Below, one piece after another: positions 25,858-36,117 of a stretch of 64,000 bases of DNA; position 1 is the stretch's first letter; each line of letters starts with the position of its first letter. The position numbers were made by a program, and so were the translations under genes. The notes under the pieces are model-generated. The model had not been told where the DNA came from. It saw only the letters and a program-made list of their open reading frames with translations, and searched no databases. The DNA comes from Microbulbifer salipaludis. Lineage in GTDB: Bacteria > Pseudomonadota > Gammaproteobacteria > Pseudomonadales > Cellvibrionaceae. The DNA is taken from assembly GCF_017303155.1 (NCBI RefSeq), contig NZ_JAEKJR010000001.1, forward strand, positions 1,240,001-1,304,000, written 5' to 3'.

Positions 25858-26035
25858 GACCGACTCCGTCCGTAAATTCAGATTCTCTGCATTATAAAAA
25901 TTTTACGGCGGGCGAATAGCGCAAAAAGCTGGCGTTATTTTTCGAAAAAATCGCACGGGGCTGTCTTTGAAAGACCGCTCAGGGCTGTTGTGAGGCCGGC
26001 AGCGGGACCGGCCGGCGTTGCGGGCGGTTGCGAGA

Positions 26036-26746
26036 TCAGTGCTGCAGGGCGTGCTGCCGCTCCGCGGCGTTCAGTACCTTGCCAAGGAGATTCGGGTCCA
26101 GCTTGGTGCGGTCGCTGAGCTGGTGGGTGAGCCAGTCGAGGTCGTGAGGGGATTCCGCACCGGCTTCGTTGCTGTCACCGTTTTCCATGGCGATCTGCTC
26201 CAGTTGCCAGATGACATCCAGCAGCAGATGAGGTGCCAGGGCCGGTTCGTCATCCGAGGAAAACAGGTGGTTTTCCAGGCGCTCCAGGTCCTGGCGCTTC
26301 ACCACCAGCTCCGCGTAGTTGGGATACCAGAGGCCACTGAAGGGTTCGGGACGGCGGCTGAAGTCGAAAGTGATGCGCAGGCGGTTGCCGTTGCCATCCT
26401 GCAGGGTTGGCGTGTCGTTTTCTTCCGCCGGCAGGGCGGGGCGCTGACGCAATATACCCACAATGGCGCGCCAATCGCTGCTCTGCTCGGGGCACAGGCG
26501 CAGGGGCTCGCTGAGCTCGGTTTTGGGTTTGCCGGGGCGATCGATGTAGGCGAGTTGCTGGCCGGGGCGATACCAGTAGAGGTCCAGGGTGTGGTCTTCA
26601 GCAAGGCGGGCGAGGTCGTCGCTGGTGAGCGGGTCTTCGGAGAGGGCACTCAGGTGATCCACCGCCTGCTGGACACTGAGCCAGCGCCGCATGTGAAAGG
26701 GTTTACCCGTGGATTTTTCCGACCCGTTACCGCCCGCCGCTGCCAT
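26036..26746 (-). CDS. Uncharacterised 236-residue cytosolic protein
   Basis: I do not recognise a family. The protein has no signal peptide or membrane span. It begins with a glycine-rich, charged stretch and continues with MRRWLSVQQAVDHLSALSEDPLTSDDLARLAEDHTLDLYWY, which resembles the helix-turn-helix-like start seen in some phage- or plasmid-related small proteins, but this is weak. A good GGGAAGCAGGGT site precedes the ATG. Codon use is like the neighbours. It stands alone between a cytochrome gene and corA on the same strand, with gaps of 178 and 74 bp. Confidence 0.7.
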   Translation of the reverse strand: MAAAGGNGSEKSTGKPFHMRRWLSVQQAVDHLSALSEDPLTSDDLARLAEDHTLDLYWYRPGQQLAYIDRPGKPKTELSEPLRLCPEQSSDWRAIVGILRQRPALPAEENDTPTLQDGNGNRLRITFDFSRRPEPFSGLWYPNYAELVVKRQDLERLENHLFSSDDEPALAPHLLLDVIWQLEQIAMENGDSNEAGAESPHDLDWLTHQLSDRTKLDPNLLGKVLNAAERQHALQH

Positions 26747-26820
26747 GGTTACCCTGCTTCCCTGAAGTGCGTTTTAACCCTTAAAGATTAGCAGGTGGCG
26801 GGAGATTGTGGGGGCGTCGG

Positions 26821-27774
26821 TTACAGCCAGCCTTTGCGCTTGAAGTAGAAGTAGGGCGCCATCCCTGCCATCAACATCAGCCCCAGTGCCCAGGGGTAGC
26901 CCAGTAGCCACTCCAGCTCCGGCATGTGTTCAAAGTTCATGCCGTAGATGCTGGCCACCATGGTTGGGGGCAGGAAGACCACGGCGGCAATGGAGAAGAT
27001 CTTGATGATCTTGTTCTGTTCGATGCTGATAAAGCCCTGGGTGGAGTCCATCAGGAAGTTGATTTTTTCGAACAGGAAGGTGGTGTGGGACATCAGGGTG
27101 TCGATGTCGCGCAGAATGCCCCAGCAGCTCTCGCGCAGCTCCGGGTCGTCTTTCAGGTGGCGTTGCAGGAAGGCGATGGAGCGCTGGGTGTCCATCAGGC
27201 ACAGGCGGATCTTGCCGTTGGAGTCCTCCAGCTTGGCCAGGTGGTCGATGGCTTCTTCCAGGTCGGCGTCTTCGTCTTCCAGCACCAGGTGGCTGACTTC
27301 ACCGAGGGTCAGATAGTTGTCTTCCAGTGCATCGGCCAGGTTTTCCACCTTCTGCTCGAACAGCAGAATCAGCAGCTCTTGGGCATTGTGTGCTTCCACC
27401 TGATTGCGGCGGGCGCGCATGCGCAGCAGGCGGAAGTCGGCCAGCTCGGTGTCGCGCACGGTGATCAGGCGTTGCGGCTGGAGGATGAAGGCGGCGGTCG
27501 CGGTGTCGTGGCGGCCTTCGCTTTGCGTCAGGTACAGGGAATGCACGTGGATACCGGCGGCATCCACAAAGTAGCGGGCGGATGACTCCAGCTCTTCTAC
27601 ATCTTCGGATTCCGGCAGTTCGGTGCGCAGCAGCTGTTCCAGCAGGTCGCGTTCGTTTTCCTCCGGATCCTGCAGGTCGATCCAGGCCGCGTCGGACAGG
27701 GGTTGGCTCTGGTAGTCACTGCCGGCGTAGGTTTCTTTAATCTTGCCCCGTTGGATCTGGAACAGTCTCAGCAT
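26821..27774 (-). CDS. corA: CorA family magnesium/divalent cation transporter
   Basis: The ATG at 27774, preceded by AAGGAAG, gives a 317-residue protein of normal CorA size; the frame extends upstream without a better start. The long cytosolic N-terminal domain is acidic and helical. Two membrane spans lie at the C-terminus, and the signature GMN is present in IYGMNFEHMPELEW between them, followed by the basic tail KRKGWL. CorA forms pentameric Mg2+ channels in the inner membrane. No M-box-like leader is evident upstream. Confidence 0.94.
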   Translation of the reverse strand: MLRLFQIQRGKIKETYAGSDYQSQPLSDAAWIDLQDPEENERDLLEQLLRTELPESEDVEELESSARYFVDAAGIHVHSLYLTQSEGRHDTATAAFILQPQRLITVRDTELADFRLLRMRARRNQVEAHNAQELLILLFEQKVENLADALEDNYLTLGEVSHLVLEDEDADLEEAIDHLAKLEDSNGKIRLCLMDTQRSIAFLQRHLKDDPELRESCWGILRDIDTLMSHTTFLFEKINFLMDSTQGFISIEQNKIIKIFSIAAVVFLPPTMVASIYGMNFEHMPELEWLLGYPWALGLMLMAGMAPYFYFKRKGWL

Positions 27775-27930
27775 GCCCGCTTCCTTGGTTGTCTGGTTTA
27801 TCCCCAGGCCTGGTGCCTGTAGATGATCTGCGCGGAATGGTGTCAGGCTGTCGTCCACAAATCAATCGCCGCCATGGGTCTGGCGGCGATCAGTGGGGGC
27901 GTTGTGGTCAAAGCGACCGGCTGAAACTGA

Positions 27931-28368
27931 CTATAGCCACATCGGCAGTTGTGCGCGGATCTGCTCGGTGTCGCAGGTGGTCAGGTTCTTGCGCGACTCC
28001 CCGGCAATAGTGGCGAGGCAGGGAGAGCTCATGGAAAGACGCAGGCTGCCCGCCATCGACGGTTCGGCAACAATATAGAGACGGTCAAAGCGCCCTTCCT
28101 GGCGGCCCTTCTCCAGGGTGTGTGCAATATCGCGCGCGAATTTCTGAGCGCCCTGCTTGCGCAGACTGGTGGGCTCGGCCATGGCGTGGCGGCCCTGCCC
28201 TTGGCTGTCGAACGCGCGTCCGGGGGCGTCACTGAGTAGTTCTTGCGCTTTCATGCGCCCTTCCGGATAAACAAGAGATTCTATTTCGTTGAGAGTACCC
28301 GCACGTTTTTCCGCTTCAAATACGCGGGCATGAGTATGATTGGCTACCAGCACCCAGGCTTTTGACAT
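27931..28368 (-). CDS. Host-attachment family protein
   Basis: This 145-residue cytosolic protein matches the Host_attach family (named after a plant-adhesion mutant in Agrobacterium-like bacteria). The start WVLVANHTHARVFEAEKRAGTLNEIESLVYPEGR, the central GRHAMAEPTSLRKQGAQKFARDIA and LYIVAEPSMAGSLR are typical. GAGGT precedes the ATG. The biochemical role is not known; similarity to the core of eRF1-like/baeRF domains has been proposed for the superfamily. It is a single-gene unit, with a GC-rich hairpin (27867-27892) downstream. Confidence 0.87.
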   Translation of the reverse strand: MSKAWVLVANHTHARVFEAEKRAGTLNEIESLVYPEGRMKAQELLSDAPGRAFDSQGQGRHAMAEPTSLRKQGAQKFARDIAHTLEKGRQEGRFDRLYIVAEPSMAGSLRLSMSSPCLATIAGESRKNLTTCDTEQIRAQLPMWL

Positions 28369-28628
28369 GGTCGTTTACCTCTGTTTATTGCTGAGTCTTC
28401 CAATATGGTAGGGCGGGGTTTGCCGGGATCCTATGGTTCGGCCAATAAAACTCCGCGCGTTCCCCACTGGGCCTGAATCGGCAACCGATGCCCTTAACCG
28501 GTACAAATTTCGGGTCGGTGGCGGTATTCTGGCCCGCAGGTTGCAAGGAATTGGCCGACAGATGGTTATTCCGCAGACGCAGAGTTAGCTGCGGGTTAGT
28601 CAGCCTGAAATCCCAGGGAGCGAAGACC

Positions 28629-29324
28629 ATGTTTTACAGAACGACCGTATTTTCCAGCCTTTCCTATAGCGCCCTGTGCGCGCTGCTCGCGAGCATGCCA
28701 CTGGTTGCGGATGCCAACAGTGACGATAGCTGGCTGGGCGTTGGCAGTGAGGACCCGCTTATCCGCCTGGCGGTAGCGCCGGTAGAGATTGAGATTGAGG
28801 CCCCCACGCCCTTGACCGGCAACAACCTGGAATTGCTACTGGCCCTGTCCGGCGGTGGCGGTCTCGGCGAAATTCGCGAGAAGGCCGCGCGCGAATTCAG
28901 CCTGTATCTGGATCAGCAGGTTCAGCGGCGGTTTGGCGATTTCTTTGAAGACGAGCGAGTACACCTGGTGGACAACCGGGCGCCGCTTACGCTGCACACC
29001 AACTTTGATATCGCCATTCGTCAGCAAATCGTCGATATCCGTAGCACCCGGGATTACGATCTGGAAAAGGGCACCATGACCGCTTACGGTAAGTTCCGCT
29101 ACCGTGTACAGGGCGCCGCGGCGTTACGCGAAGGAGAGGTGGACATCGCCGACTTTAAATTGCGCGCCCGTTACTCCACCCGCGCACCGAAAGACGGCGG
29201 CGTGGTGGAAGATACAACCCGTCAAGCCACCGAGCGCCTGCTGGAGGAGATTGCCGAGGAAGTACTGGACCGCATCGAGGATGAGCTGGAGGCGGATGCC
29301 CTGCTGGCACTGGCCCGCAGGTAA
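28629..29324 (+). CDS. Uncharacterised secreted protein
   Basis: The ATG at 28629, after GGGAGCGAAGACC, gives 231 residues with a signal peptide of about 29 residues ending near VADA. The mature part is acidic and mixed alpha/beta, with an LALSGGGGLGEIREKAAREFS loop and a helical C-terminus rich in Glu. I recognise no family. The sequence lacks cysteines in the mature part. It is probably a periplasmic protein. It stands between a host-attachment-like gene (divergent) and a convergent small gene, so context gives no functional clue. Confidence 0.72.
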   Translation: MFYRTTVFSSLSYSALCALLASMPLVADANSDDSWLGVGSEDPLIRLAVAPVEIEIEAPTPLTGNNLELLLALSGGGGLGEIREKAAREFSLYLDQQVQRRFGDFFEDERVHLVDNRAPLTLHTNFDIAIRQQIVDIRSTRDYDLEKGTMTAYGKFRYRVQGAAALREGEVDIADFKLRARYSTRAPKDGGVVEDTTRQATERLLEEIAEEVLDRIEDELEADALLALARR

Positions 29325-29375
29325 CGCGCGCGTCCGGGTCGTGGCCAGCCGATCACTCGGGTAACTTAGTACCGG

Positions 29376-29756
29376 TTAACCGAGCACTGGCAGGCCGCGA
29401 TACATCTTGCGCGGCAGTGCCGGCGTGCCACGACCATCGTGCAACGCCAGCTCGTCGCCATAAATCATTTCATAAATATCTTTCTTGCTCTTTTCCTGCA
29501 GGACCTTCTGGCCCCGGTACAGGCGCTCGGGCGGTTCGTTGCCGGTGAGGAAAGCGCTGCCTTTCAGCGCCTCCAGCTGTCTGATCAGACCAAGAGTCTG
29601 TGCATCCTTGCTGCGGTGCTTCAATTCCGCCAGCTGCGCTTCAAAATCAAAATCGGAAAAACGCAGGTTAATGCCGAACTCTGCCTGAATACGTTTGCGC
29701 AGCTTGCGCAGGGTATTGAGCGCCTGGGAGGTCATTAGCCATTGGTGGTCGGTCAT
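29376..29756 (-). CDS. Uncharacterised small basic protein
   Basis: This 126-residue protein has no signal or membrane span and is rich in Lys/Arg and helices in its first two thirds (MTSQALNTLRKLRKRIQAEFGINLRFSD). Its C-terminus, GTPALPRKMYRGLPVLG, resembles the ends of several small conserved gammaproteobacterial proteins of unknown role, but I cannot name a family. GAGG precedes the ATG. Convergent with the secreted protein to its left and divergent from adhC. Confidence 0.65.
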   Translation of the reverse strand: MTDHQWLMTSQALNTLRKLRKRIQAEFGINLRFSDFDFEAQLAELKHRSKDAQTLGLIRQLEALKGSAFLTGNEPPERLYRGQKVLQEKSKKDIYEMIYGDELALHDGRGTPALPRKMYRGLPVLG

Positions 29757-29948
29757 AGTGTTGCTGCCTCGTCCTATTCATCATTTTTAATTCTTCCTGT
29801 TAAACAGAGAGCAAAGAGCGGGCCAACTTGTCAGAAGTGCTGTGACCTTGTTCACGAAGCCTGCGGGCCTCGGCGCAGTATTGTTCGGCGAGAATGGCGC
29901 ACCAGTTGCCCGTACGACACGTTTCGCCGGGGTGCCGGTGACCGGTGA

Positions 29949-31136
<1,188 letters not shown>

Positions 31137-31145
31137 GGGGCGTCG

Positions 31146-31991
31146 ATGATGCTAGAGCTTGTCAGTAAAACCCAGAGTTTTGATGGAAGTCAGTGCCAGT
31201 ACCGCCATCGTTCCGATGTGCTGGATTGCGAGATGCGCTTTTCCGTATTCCTGCCATCACAGGCGGAAGGGGAGCAGCGTTTCCCGGTGCTCTACTGGTT
31301 GTCTGGCCTCACCTGTACCGACGAAAACTTCTCCCAGAAGGCGGGCGCCCAGCGCATGGCCGCGGAGCTGGGTATTGTGCTGGTGATTCCCGATACCAGC
31401 CCCCGCGGTGAGGAGGTGGCCGATGACGAAGGTTATGACCTGGGGCAGGGTGCAGGGTTTTATGTGAATGCCACCCAGGCACCGTGGAAACCTCATTACC
31501 AGATGTACGATTACCTGGTGGAGGAATTGCCGGCGCTGGTGGAAGCAAATTTTCCGGTGAGCGATCGCCGTGCCATCAGCGGCCATTCCATGGGCGGGCA
31601 TGGTGCGCTGACCATTGCCCTCAAAAACCCCGGCCGCTACACCTCGGTTTCTGCGTTCAGCCCGATCTGTAACCCCATGGCTTGCCCGTGGGGAGAAAAG
31701 GCGTTGGCATCGTATCTGGGGGAAGATAAAACCCTGTGGGAGGAGTATGACGCGACGGTATTACTCAGTCGCGCCAGCGAGCGCTTGCCGATGTTGATTT
31801 CCCAGGGGGAGGAGGATGCGTTTCTCGAAGAACAGTTGAAGCCCAACGCCCTGCAGGCGGCTGCCCGCGCAGCGGGCTACCCGCTGAAGCTGGAGTTTCA
31901 TGCGGGCTACGACCACAGCTACTACTTCATTGCCACTTTTATCGAGCAGCACCTGCGCTTTCATGCGGACTATCTGTTGCACGTCGACTGA
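31146..31991 (+). CDS. fghA: S-formylglutathione hydrolase
   Basis: This 281-residue esterase-D-type alpha/beta hydrolase cleaves S-formylglutathione to formate and glutathione. The nucleophile sits in GHSMGGHG (S148), the acid in SQGEEDAF and the histidine in GYDHSYYF; the oxyanion segment [11 protein letters not shown] is also conserved. Two in-frame ATGs (31146 and 31149) are equivalent. It is coupled to the upstream dehydrogenase gene with a 9-bp gap, completing the glutathione-dependent formaldehyde pathway. Confidence 0.96.
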   Translation: MMLELVSKTQSFDGSQCQYRHRSDVLDCEMRFSVFLPSQAEGEQRFPVLYWLSGLTCTDENFSQKAGAQRMAAELGIVLVIPDTSPRGEEVADDEGYDLGQGAGFYVNATQAPWKPHYQMYDYLVEELPALVEANFPVSDRRAISGHSMGGHGALTIALKNPGRYTSVSAFSPICNPMACPWGEKALASYLGEDKTLWEEYDATVLLSRASERLPMLISQGEEDAFLEEQLKPNALQAAARAAGYPLKLEFHAGYDHSYYFIATFIEQHLRFHADYLLHVD

Positions 31992-32042
31992 TCGCCGGCG
32001 CTGACCGTGATGGTGGTTGCGCTACTGGCCGACCGCTGAGGC

Positions 32043-32654
32043 TCAATAGCCCCAGGGGGTCGGCGGTGTGGCCACCGGCTTGGTGAGATCAAAGCGCACA
32101 CGGAATTCCCGTCCGTTGGGGCGGGTCAGCTCGTAGATGAAATACTGCTGGGGGTGAATTTCCATCGCCCAGGTATTGTTCAGCGAGGCATTCAGCCCCT
32201 CGTGCTTGAAGGTGTCGATGGACGCCTGATCCACAGGAAACGCCTGGCGGTTTTCGGTGCCCGGCTCTGCGGTATCCCCGCCGTACATGGTCACCGCATC
32301 TTCACTGCCATCTTCGTGGCGGTGGTCGTGCTTCAGGCGCAATCCGTCGGCGGTGCGGGTCAGAATCCAGGTGCGGGAGTGGTCCTCACCCACGTGAAAC
32401 GGAATGCGAATTTCCTCGGTGGGCTTGTCACAGCCGCGCACGTGCATCACCAGGGTCTTGCCCTCGAAAGCATCGGGCTCATCCGTTTTCGGCTCGTTCG
32501 CGGTGATCTCGCCGGCGAACGCCTGGCCACAGTAGGCCGCGATGTTCTTCAGGAATTGGTCGGCGGGCTGCTGTGGGGCTTGCGTGGTGTCGCAGCCACC
32601 CAGTGCCAGGGCACCGAGAAAAACGAGATAACACTTTCCGGGCCGAATATTCAT
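32043..32654 (-). CDS. Uncharacterised lipoprotein
   Basis: Starting at the ATG at 32654, the product is 203 residues with a lipoprotein signal (LGALALGGC, cysteine near residue 20); an upstream extension in frame lacks features of a start. The mature protein has conserved-looking cysteines (one in AAYCGQAF and one in RGCDKP) that could form a disulphide, and the segment GLRLKHDHRHEDG. I recognise no family name. It should be anchored in the envelope. It is preceded on the same strand by a DsbA-like gene with a 55-bp gap, which may help in its folding; this is inference. Confidence 0.78.
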   Translation of the reverse strand: MNIRPGKCYLVFLGALALGGCDTTQAPQQPADQFLKNIAAYCGQAFAGEITANEPKTDEPDAFEGKTLVMHVRGCDKPTEEIRIPFHVGEDHSRTWILTRTADGLRLKHDHRHEDGSEDAVTMYGGDTAEPGTENRQAFPVDQASIDTFKHEGLNASLNNTWAMEIHPQQYFIYELTRPNGREFRVRFDLTKPVATPPTPWGY

Positions 32655-32709
32655 GGATACTGTCCGCCGATTGTGGATTTTTTGTGAATTGGGTGGTGTG
32701 CGGGCAGCT

Positions 32710-33363
32710 TCAGGAGGCTGACGTGGCCAGCTGCTGAAGTTGAGCCTCAAACACACTCACCTCTTGGGCCCCGCTGATGGCGTGCTCATGATTGAACATA
32801 AACAGGGGCACCCCGCGGATGCCCTGCAACATAAGTTGCTCTTCCCGCGCCAGGGTTTGCCGGGTGATCGCGGTATCGTGCAGTGCCTGTGACGCCGCTT
32901 CCCGGTCAAGGCCAACCGCTTCCACCGCTTCCAGCAGCACGCTCTCGTGATTCAGGTTTTTGCCGTGGGTAAAGTAATCCTCGAACAGGCGCAGCTGCAG
33001 GTCCGTCTGCTGGCCAGTGGGCTCGGCCCAGTGCAGTAGCCGGTGCGCCTGGTTGGTATTGTAGATGCGCATATCATCCGAGAAGTTGAACGCGAACCCC
33101 AGCTCCCGCCCGATTTCCTCAAGCCGCGCGCGATTCTCCGCGCTTTCCTGGTCCGAGATGTTGTATTTGCCGGTAATGTGCTCGCGCAGGTTTTCACCGG
33201 CTTCCGGCATTTGTGGGTTCAGCTCGAAGGGGTGCCAGACGATATTGGGATCAAACTGGCCGGCAAAACGATCCAGCGCCTGCTGCAGGCGTTTGAAGCC
33301 GATAACGCACCAGGGGCAGACGACATCGGAGACGATATCGATTCTAAGGTAGTGCTTTGTCAT
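32710..33363 (-). CDS. DsbA-family oxidoreductase (FrnE-like)
   Basis: This 217-residue thioredoxin-fold protein has a CPWC active site at about residues 16-19 (VSDVVCPWCVIGFKRL) and the DsbA helical insertion; GIRGVPLFMFN contains the cis-proline. It lacks a signal peptide, so it acts in the cytosol like FrnE or 2-hydroxychromene-2-carboxylate isomerase relatives. AGGGCAGGT precedes the ATG. Substrates are unknown. It lies upstream of the lipoprotein gene on the same strand. Confidence 0.9.
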   Translation of the reverse strand: MTKHYLRIDIVSDVVCPWCVIGFKRLQQALDRFAGQFDPNIVWHPFELNPQMPEAGENLREHITGKYNISDQESAENRARLEEIGRELGFAFNFSDDMRIYNTNQAHRLLHWAEPTGQQTDLQLRLFEDYFTHGKNLNHESVLLEAVEAVGLDREAASQALHDTAITRQTLAREEQLMLQGIRGVPLFMFNHEHAISGAQEVSVFEAQLQQLATSAS

Positions 33364-33763
33364 AGCGACCTGCCCTCGCTTCGCGCTGCGTTATTGAACA
33401 CCCCACATAATGACCGACCATTCTTGGCGTGTAAATACTTGCAGGCGTGTGAGATCGGTCACTGCTCTGTACGGCGTAGTCGCCTCCCGACGTGGATGAA
33501 TGCTCACATGCGTGACTTGATGGTTGCGGTGTGTCTCAAGCAGTGTAAGCGAAACTGCGCGGTTTGCCGGGGGTGGCGCGGGTTCCCAAGGGATTCTGTG
33601 CGCCGGTAGCCAGATTAATCCGAGGCGTCTTGCTCTGGCGGGGAATACCGCTCGAATAACTGCACCGACGGTAGAGGGGCCGCGTAAAATGGCGTTGCGC
33701 GCTACAAATTCCGCTGGATTTATGTCATTTTCGGGGCACACGTAGTTCAGTAGTCAAAGTTTT
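33364..33763. other. Intergenic stretch between divergent genes
   Basis: These 400 bases separate the divergent DsbA-like and peptidase genes and must hold both promoters. An open frame exists on the minus strand, but its composition, Arg/Pro-rich, looks non-coding. I see no RNA gene, strong hairpin or clear operator. Confidence 0.5.
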
Positions 33764-35986
33764 ATGAAACGTTTTGCCCTGTCTCTTTTCGTTGCCGGTT
33801 TTGCAGGATTTTGCTCTGCCGAGCAGCTCACCATCGATCGAATCTTCTCCGACCCGGCGTTGAGCGGCACCAGCCCTCGCGCGCTGCAGTATTCCCCGGA
33901 TGGCAGTCGAGTCACTTTTCTCAAAGGACGCGAGGAAGATTACAACCGCTATGACCTGTGGGAATACCGCCTGAGTGACGGCGAAACCCGCATGCTGGTG
34001 GATTCCGACAAGCTTCACCGCGGTGAGGAACAGCTTTCCGATGAAGAGAAGGCCCGCCGCGAGCGCCAGCGTATTTTCGGCAGCGGTATCATGGAGTACA
34101 GCTGGTCGAAAGATGGCAAGTCCCTGCTGTTTCCCCTGGCGGGCGATGTGTTCTATTACGCGCTGGAGGATGGCCAGTCCAAACGCCTGACGGAAACCGA
34201 AGCGTTTGAAACCGATGTGCGGGTGTCCCCGAAAGGAAACTTTGTTTCCTTTATCCGCGACCAGAATATTTTTGTGGTGGACCTGGACAGCGGCAAGGAG
34301 CGCCAGCTTACTGTCGATGGCAAGGGGCCAATCAAAAACGGCATGGCGGAATTCGTGGCCCAGGAAGAAATGGACCGCATGACAGGCTACTGGTGGTCGC
34401 CAGACGAGCAGCGCATCGCCTATCTGCAGGTGGATGAAAGCCCGGTGGACGAGGTCACCCGCAGCGAGATCTATGCGGACCGTATCGAAATGATCAAGCA
34501 GCGCTACCCCGCCGCCGGTCGGCCCAATGTGAAAATCAAGTTGGGAGTACTGGAACTCGCCAGTGGCAAGACCCAGTGGCTCGACCTGGGCAACAACGAA
34601 GACATCTACATTCCCCGGGTGCAATGGGCGCGGGACAACCTGCTGTCCTATCAATGGCAGAACCGCAGTCAGAACCGGTTGGAACTGCGGTTTGTGGATA
34701 TCCCCAGTGGCAACACCCGCAATGCACTGGTGGAAACCAGTGATACCTGGGTGAACCTGTTCCACGATCTGCGCTTCCTGAAAAATAGCGACCGCTTTCT
34801 CTGGGCGTCGGAAAAAGACGGTTTCAAACATCTCTACCTGTACGACTTCCGCGGCAAGCAACTGGCGCAGTTGACCGCTGGCGACTGGGCGATTGACGAG
34901 CTGGAAGCGCTGGATGAAGACAATGGCAAGGTGTATTTCTCCGGGCGCAAAGACACGCCGCTGGAGCGTCACCTGTATGTGACAGACCTGAACGGCAGCG
35001 GCAAGATTGAGAAAATCTCCAGCCGCGCGGGTATGCACAGCATCGAATTCGCTGGCGATGCCTCCGGTTATATCGATACCTACTCCAATCCGACGACGCC
35101 GGCGCAGGTCAGCCTGCATGGCATTGATGGCAAGCGCGTCACCTGGCTGCAGGAAAACAAGGTGGAAGAGGGCCATCCGCTGTATCCGTACATGAGTGAC
35201 TGGATCGAGCCGGAGTTTGGCCAGATTGAAGTAAAAGGCGGCAAGGCACCGGAAGGCCACACGCTCTATTACCGGATGTACAAGCCGGCAGGCTTTGATC
35301 CAAAGCAGACCTACCCGACCATGGTCTTCCTGTATGGAGGCCCCCACGCGCAGCTGGTCACCAATAGCTGGGACAGACCCTTCAACCAGTTTATGGCCCA
35401 GCAGGGATATGTGGTGTTCACCCTCGATAACCGCGGCTCCGCCAATCGCGGCAAAAAATTCGAAGACCCCATCTTCAAGAAAATGGGCAGCGTAGAAGTG
35501 GACGATCAGGTGACCGGGGTGAAATTCCTGCGCACCTTGCCGTTTATTGATCCCGAGCGTATCGGTGTGTACGGGCACAGCTACGGCGGTTACATGGCGC
35601 TGATGGCGATGTTCAAGGCGGGCGACTATTTCAAGGCCGGCATTTCCGGTGCGCCGGTGACCGACTGGGGCCTGTACGACACTCATTACACCGAGCGCTA
35701 CATGGGCAACCCCAACCAGGTACCGGAAGCCTACGAGGCGGCTTCCGTATTCCCCTATGCGAAGGACTTGAAAGGCCCGCTGCTGATTTATCACGGCATG
35801 GCGGACGACAATGTGCTGTTCACCAATACCACCAAGCTGATTAAACAGCTGCAGGACAACGGCCAGCAGTTCGAGCTGATGACCTACCCAGGCAAGAAGC
35901 ATAGCCTGCGCGGCAAGGAAACCCGCAAGCACTGGTATCAAATGATGAAAGACTTTTTTGATCGCACGCTAAAGGCGTCTGACTGA
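33764..35986 (+). CDS. Dipeptidyl-peptidase IV-like S9 serine peptidase
   Basis: This 740-residue exported peptidase has a signal peptide (MKRFALSLFVAGFAGFCSA), a beta-propeller in the first two thirds (repeats of the type LQYSPDGSRVTFL) and a C-terminal alpha/beta-hydrolase domain with YGHSYGGYMAL (Ser606), then an Asp in GMADDNV and a His in KKHSLRG. The propeller carries the QEEMDR segment typical of DPP-IV (Glu pair binding the N-terminus). It likely cleaves dipeptides from peptides outside the cytosol. A strong terminator follows. The ribosome-binding site is weak (CAAAGTTTT). Confidence 0.94.
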   Translation: MKRFALSLFVAGFAGFCSAEQLTIDRIFSDPALSGTSPRALQYSPDGSRVTFLKGREEDYNRYDLWEYRLSDGETRMLVDSDKLHRGEEQLSDEEKARRERQRIFGSGIMEYSWSKDGKSLLFPLAGDVFYYALEDGQSKRLTETEAFETDVRVSPKGNFVSFIRDQNIFVVDLDSGKERQLTVDGKGPIKNGMAEFVAQEEMDRMTGYWWSPDEQRIAYLQVDESPVDEVTRSEIYADRIEMIKQRYPAAGRPNVKIKLGVLELASGKTQWLDLGNNEDIYIPRVQWARDNLLSYQWQNRSQNRLELRFVDIPSGNTRNALVETSDTWVNLFHDLRFLKNSDRFLWASEKDGFKHLYLYDFRGKQLAQLTAGDWAIDELEALDEDNGKVYFSGRKDTPLERHLYVTDLNGSGKIEKISSRAGMHSIEFAGDASGYIDTYSNPTTPAQVSLHGIDGKRVTWLQENKVEEGHPLYPYMSDWIEPEFGQIEVKGGKAPEGHTLYYRMYKPAGFDPKQTYPTMVFLYGGPHAQLVTNSWDRPFNQFMAQQGYVVFTLDNRGSANRGKKFEDPIFKKMGSVEVDDQVTGVKFLRTLPFIDPERIGVYGHSYGGYMALMAMFKAGDYFKAGISGAPVTDWGLYDTHYTERYMGNPNQVPEAYEAASVFPYAKDLKGPLLIYHGMADDNVLFTNTTKLIKQLQDNGQQFELMTYPGKKHSLRGKETRKHWYQMMKDFFDRTLKASD

Positions 35987-36007
35987 TCGATCGGGCGAGT
36001 GCAACGC

Positions 36008-36039
36008 AAAAGGGGCTTCCAGTGGAAGCCCCTTTTTTT
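36008..36039 (+). terminator. Intrinsic terminator after the S9 peptidase
   Basis: AGGGGCTTCC (36011-36020) and GGAAGCCCCT (36024-36033) pair perfectly with a three-base loop, with A residues before and seven T residues after. It can also serve the convergent DUF1853 gene. Confidence 0.9.
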
Positions 36040-36117
36040 GTAGGCTCTCTCCGCAACGGCCGTCCTCTCCACACCCGCCAGAGCCATGCCCGACTACCGG
36101 GCCATGTCGGAACCGCT

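Noticed and set aside
33391..33741. 116-residue minus-strand frame between the DsbA-like and peptidase genes
   Set aside because: Arg/Pro/Thr-rich composition, no ribosome-binding site and no family resemblance.
33725..35941. 738-codon minus-strand frame opposite the S9 peptidase
   Set aside because: The peptidase has a signal peptide and full catalytic motifs; the opposite frame is a shadow of it.
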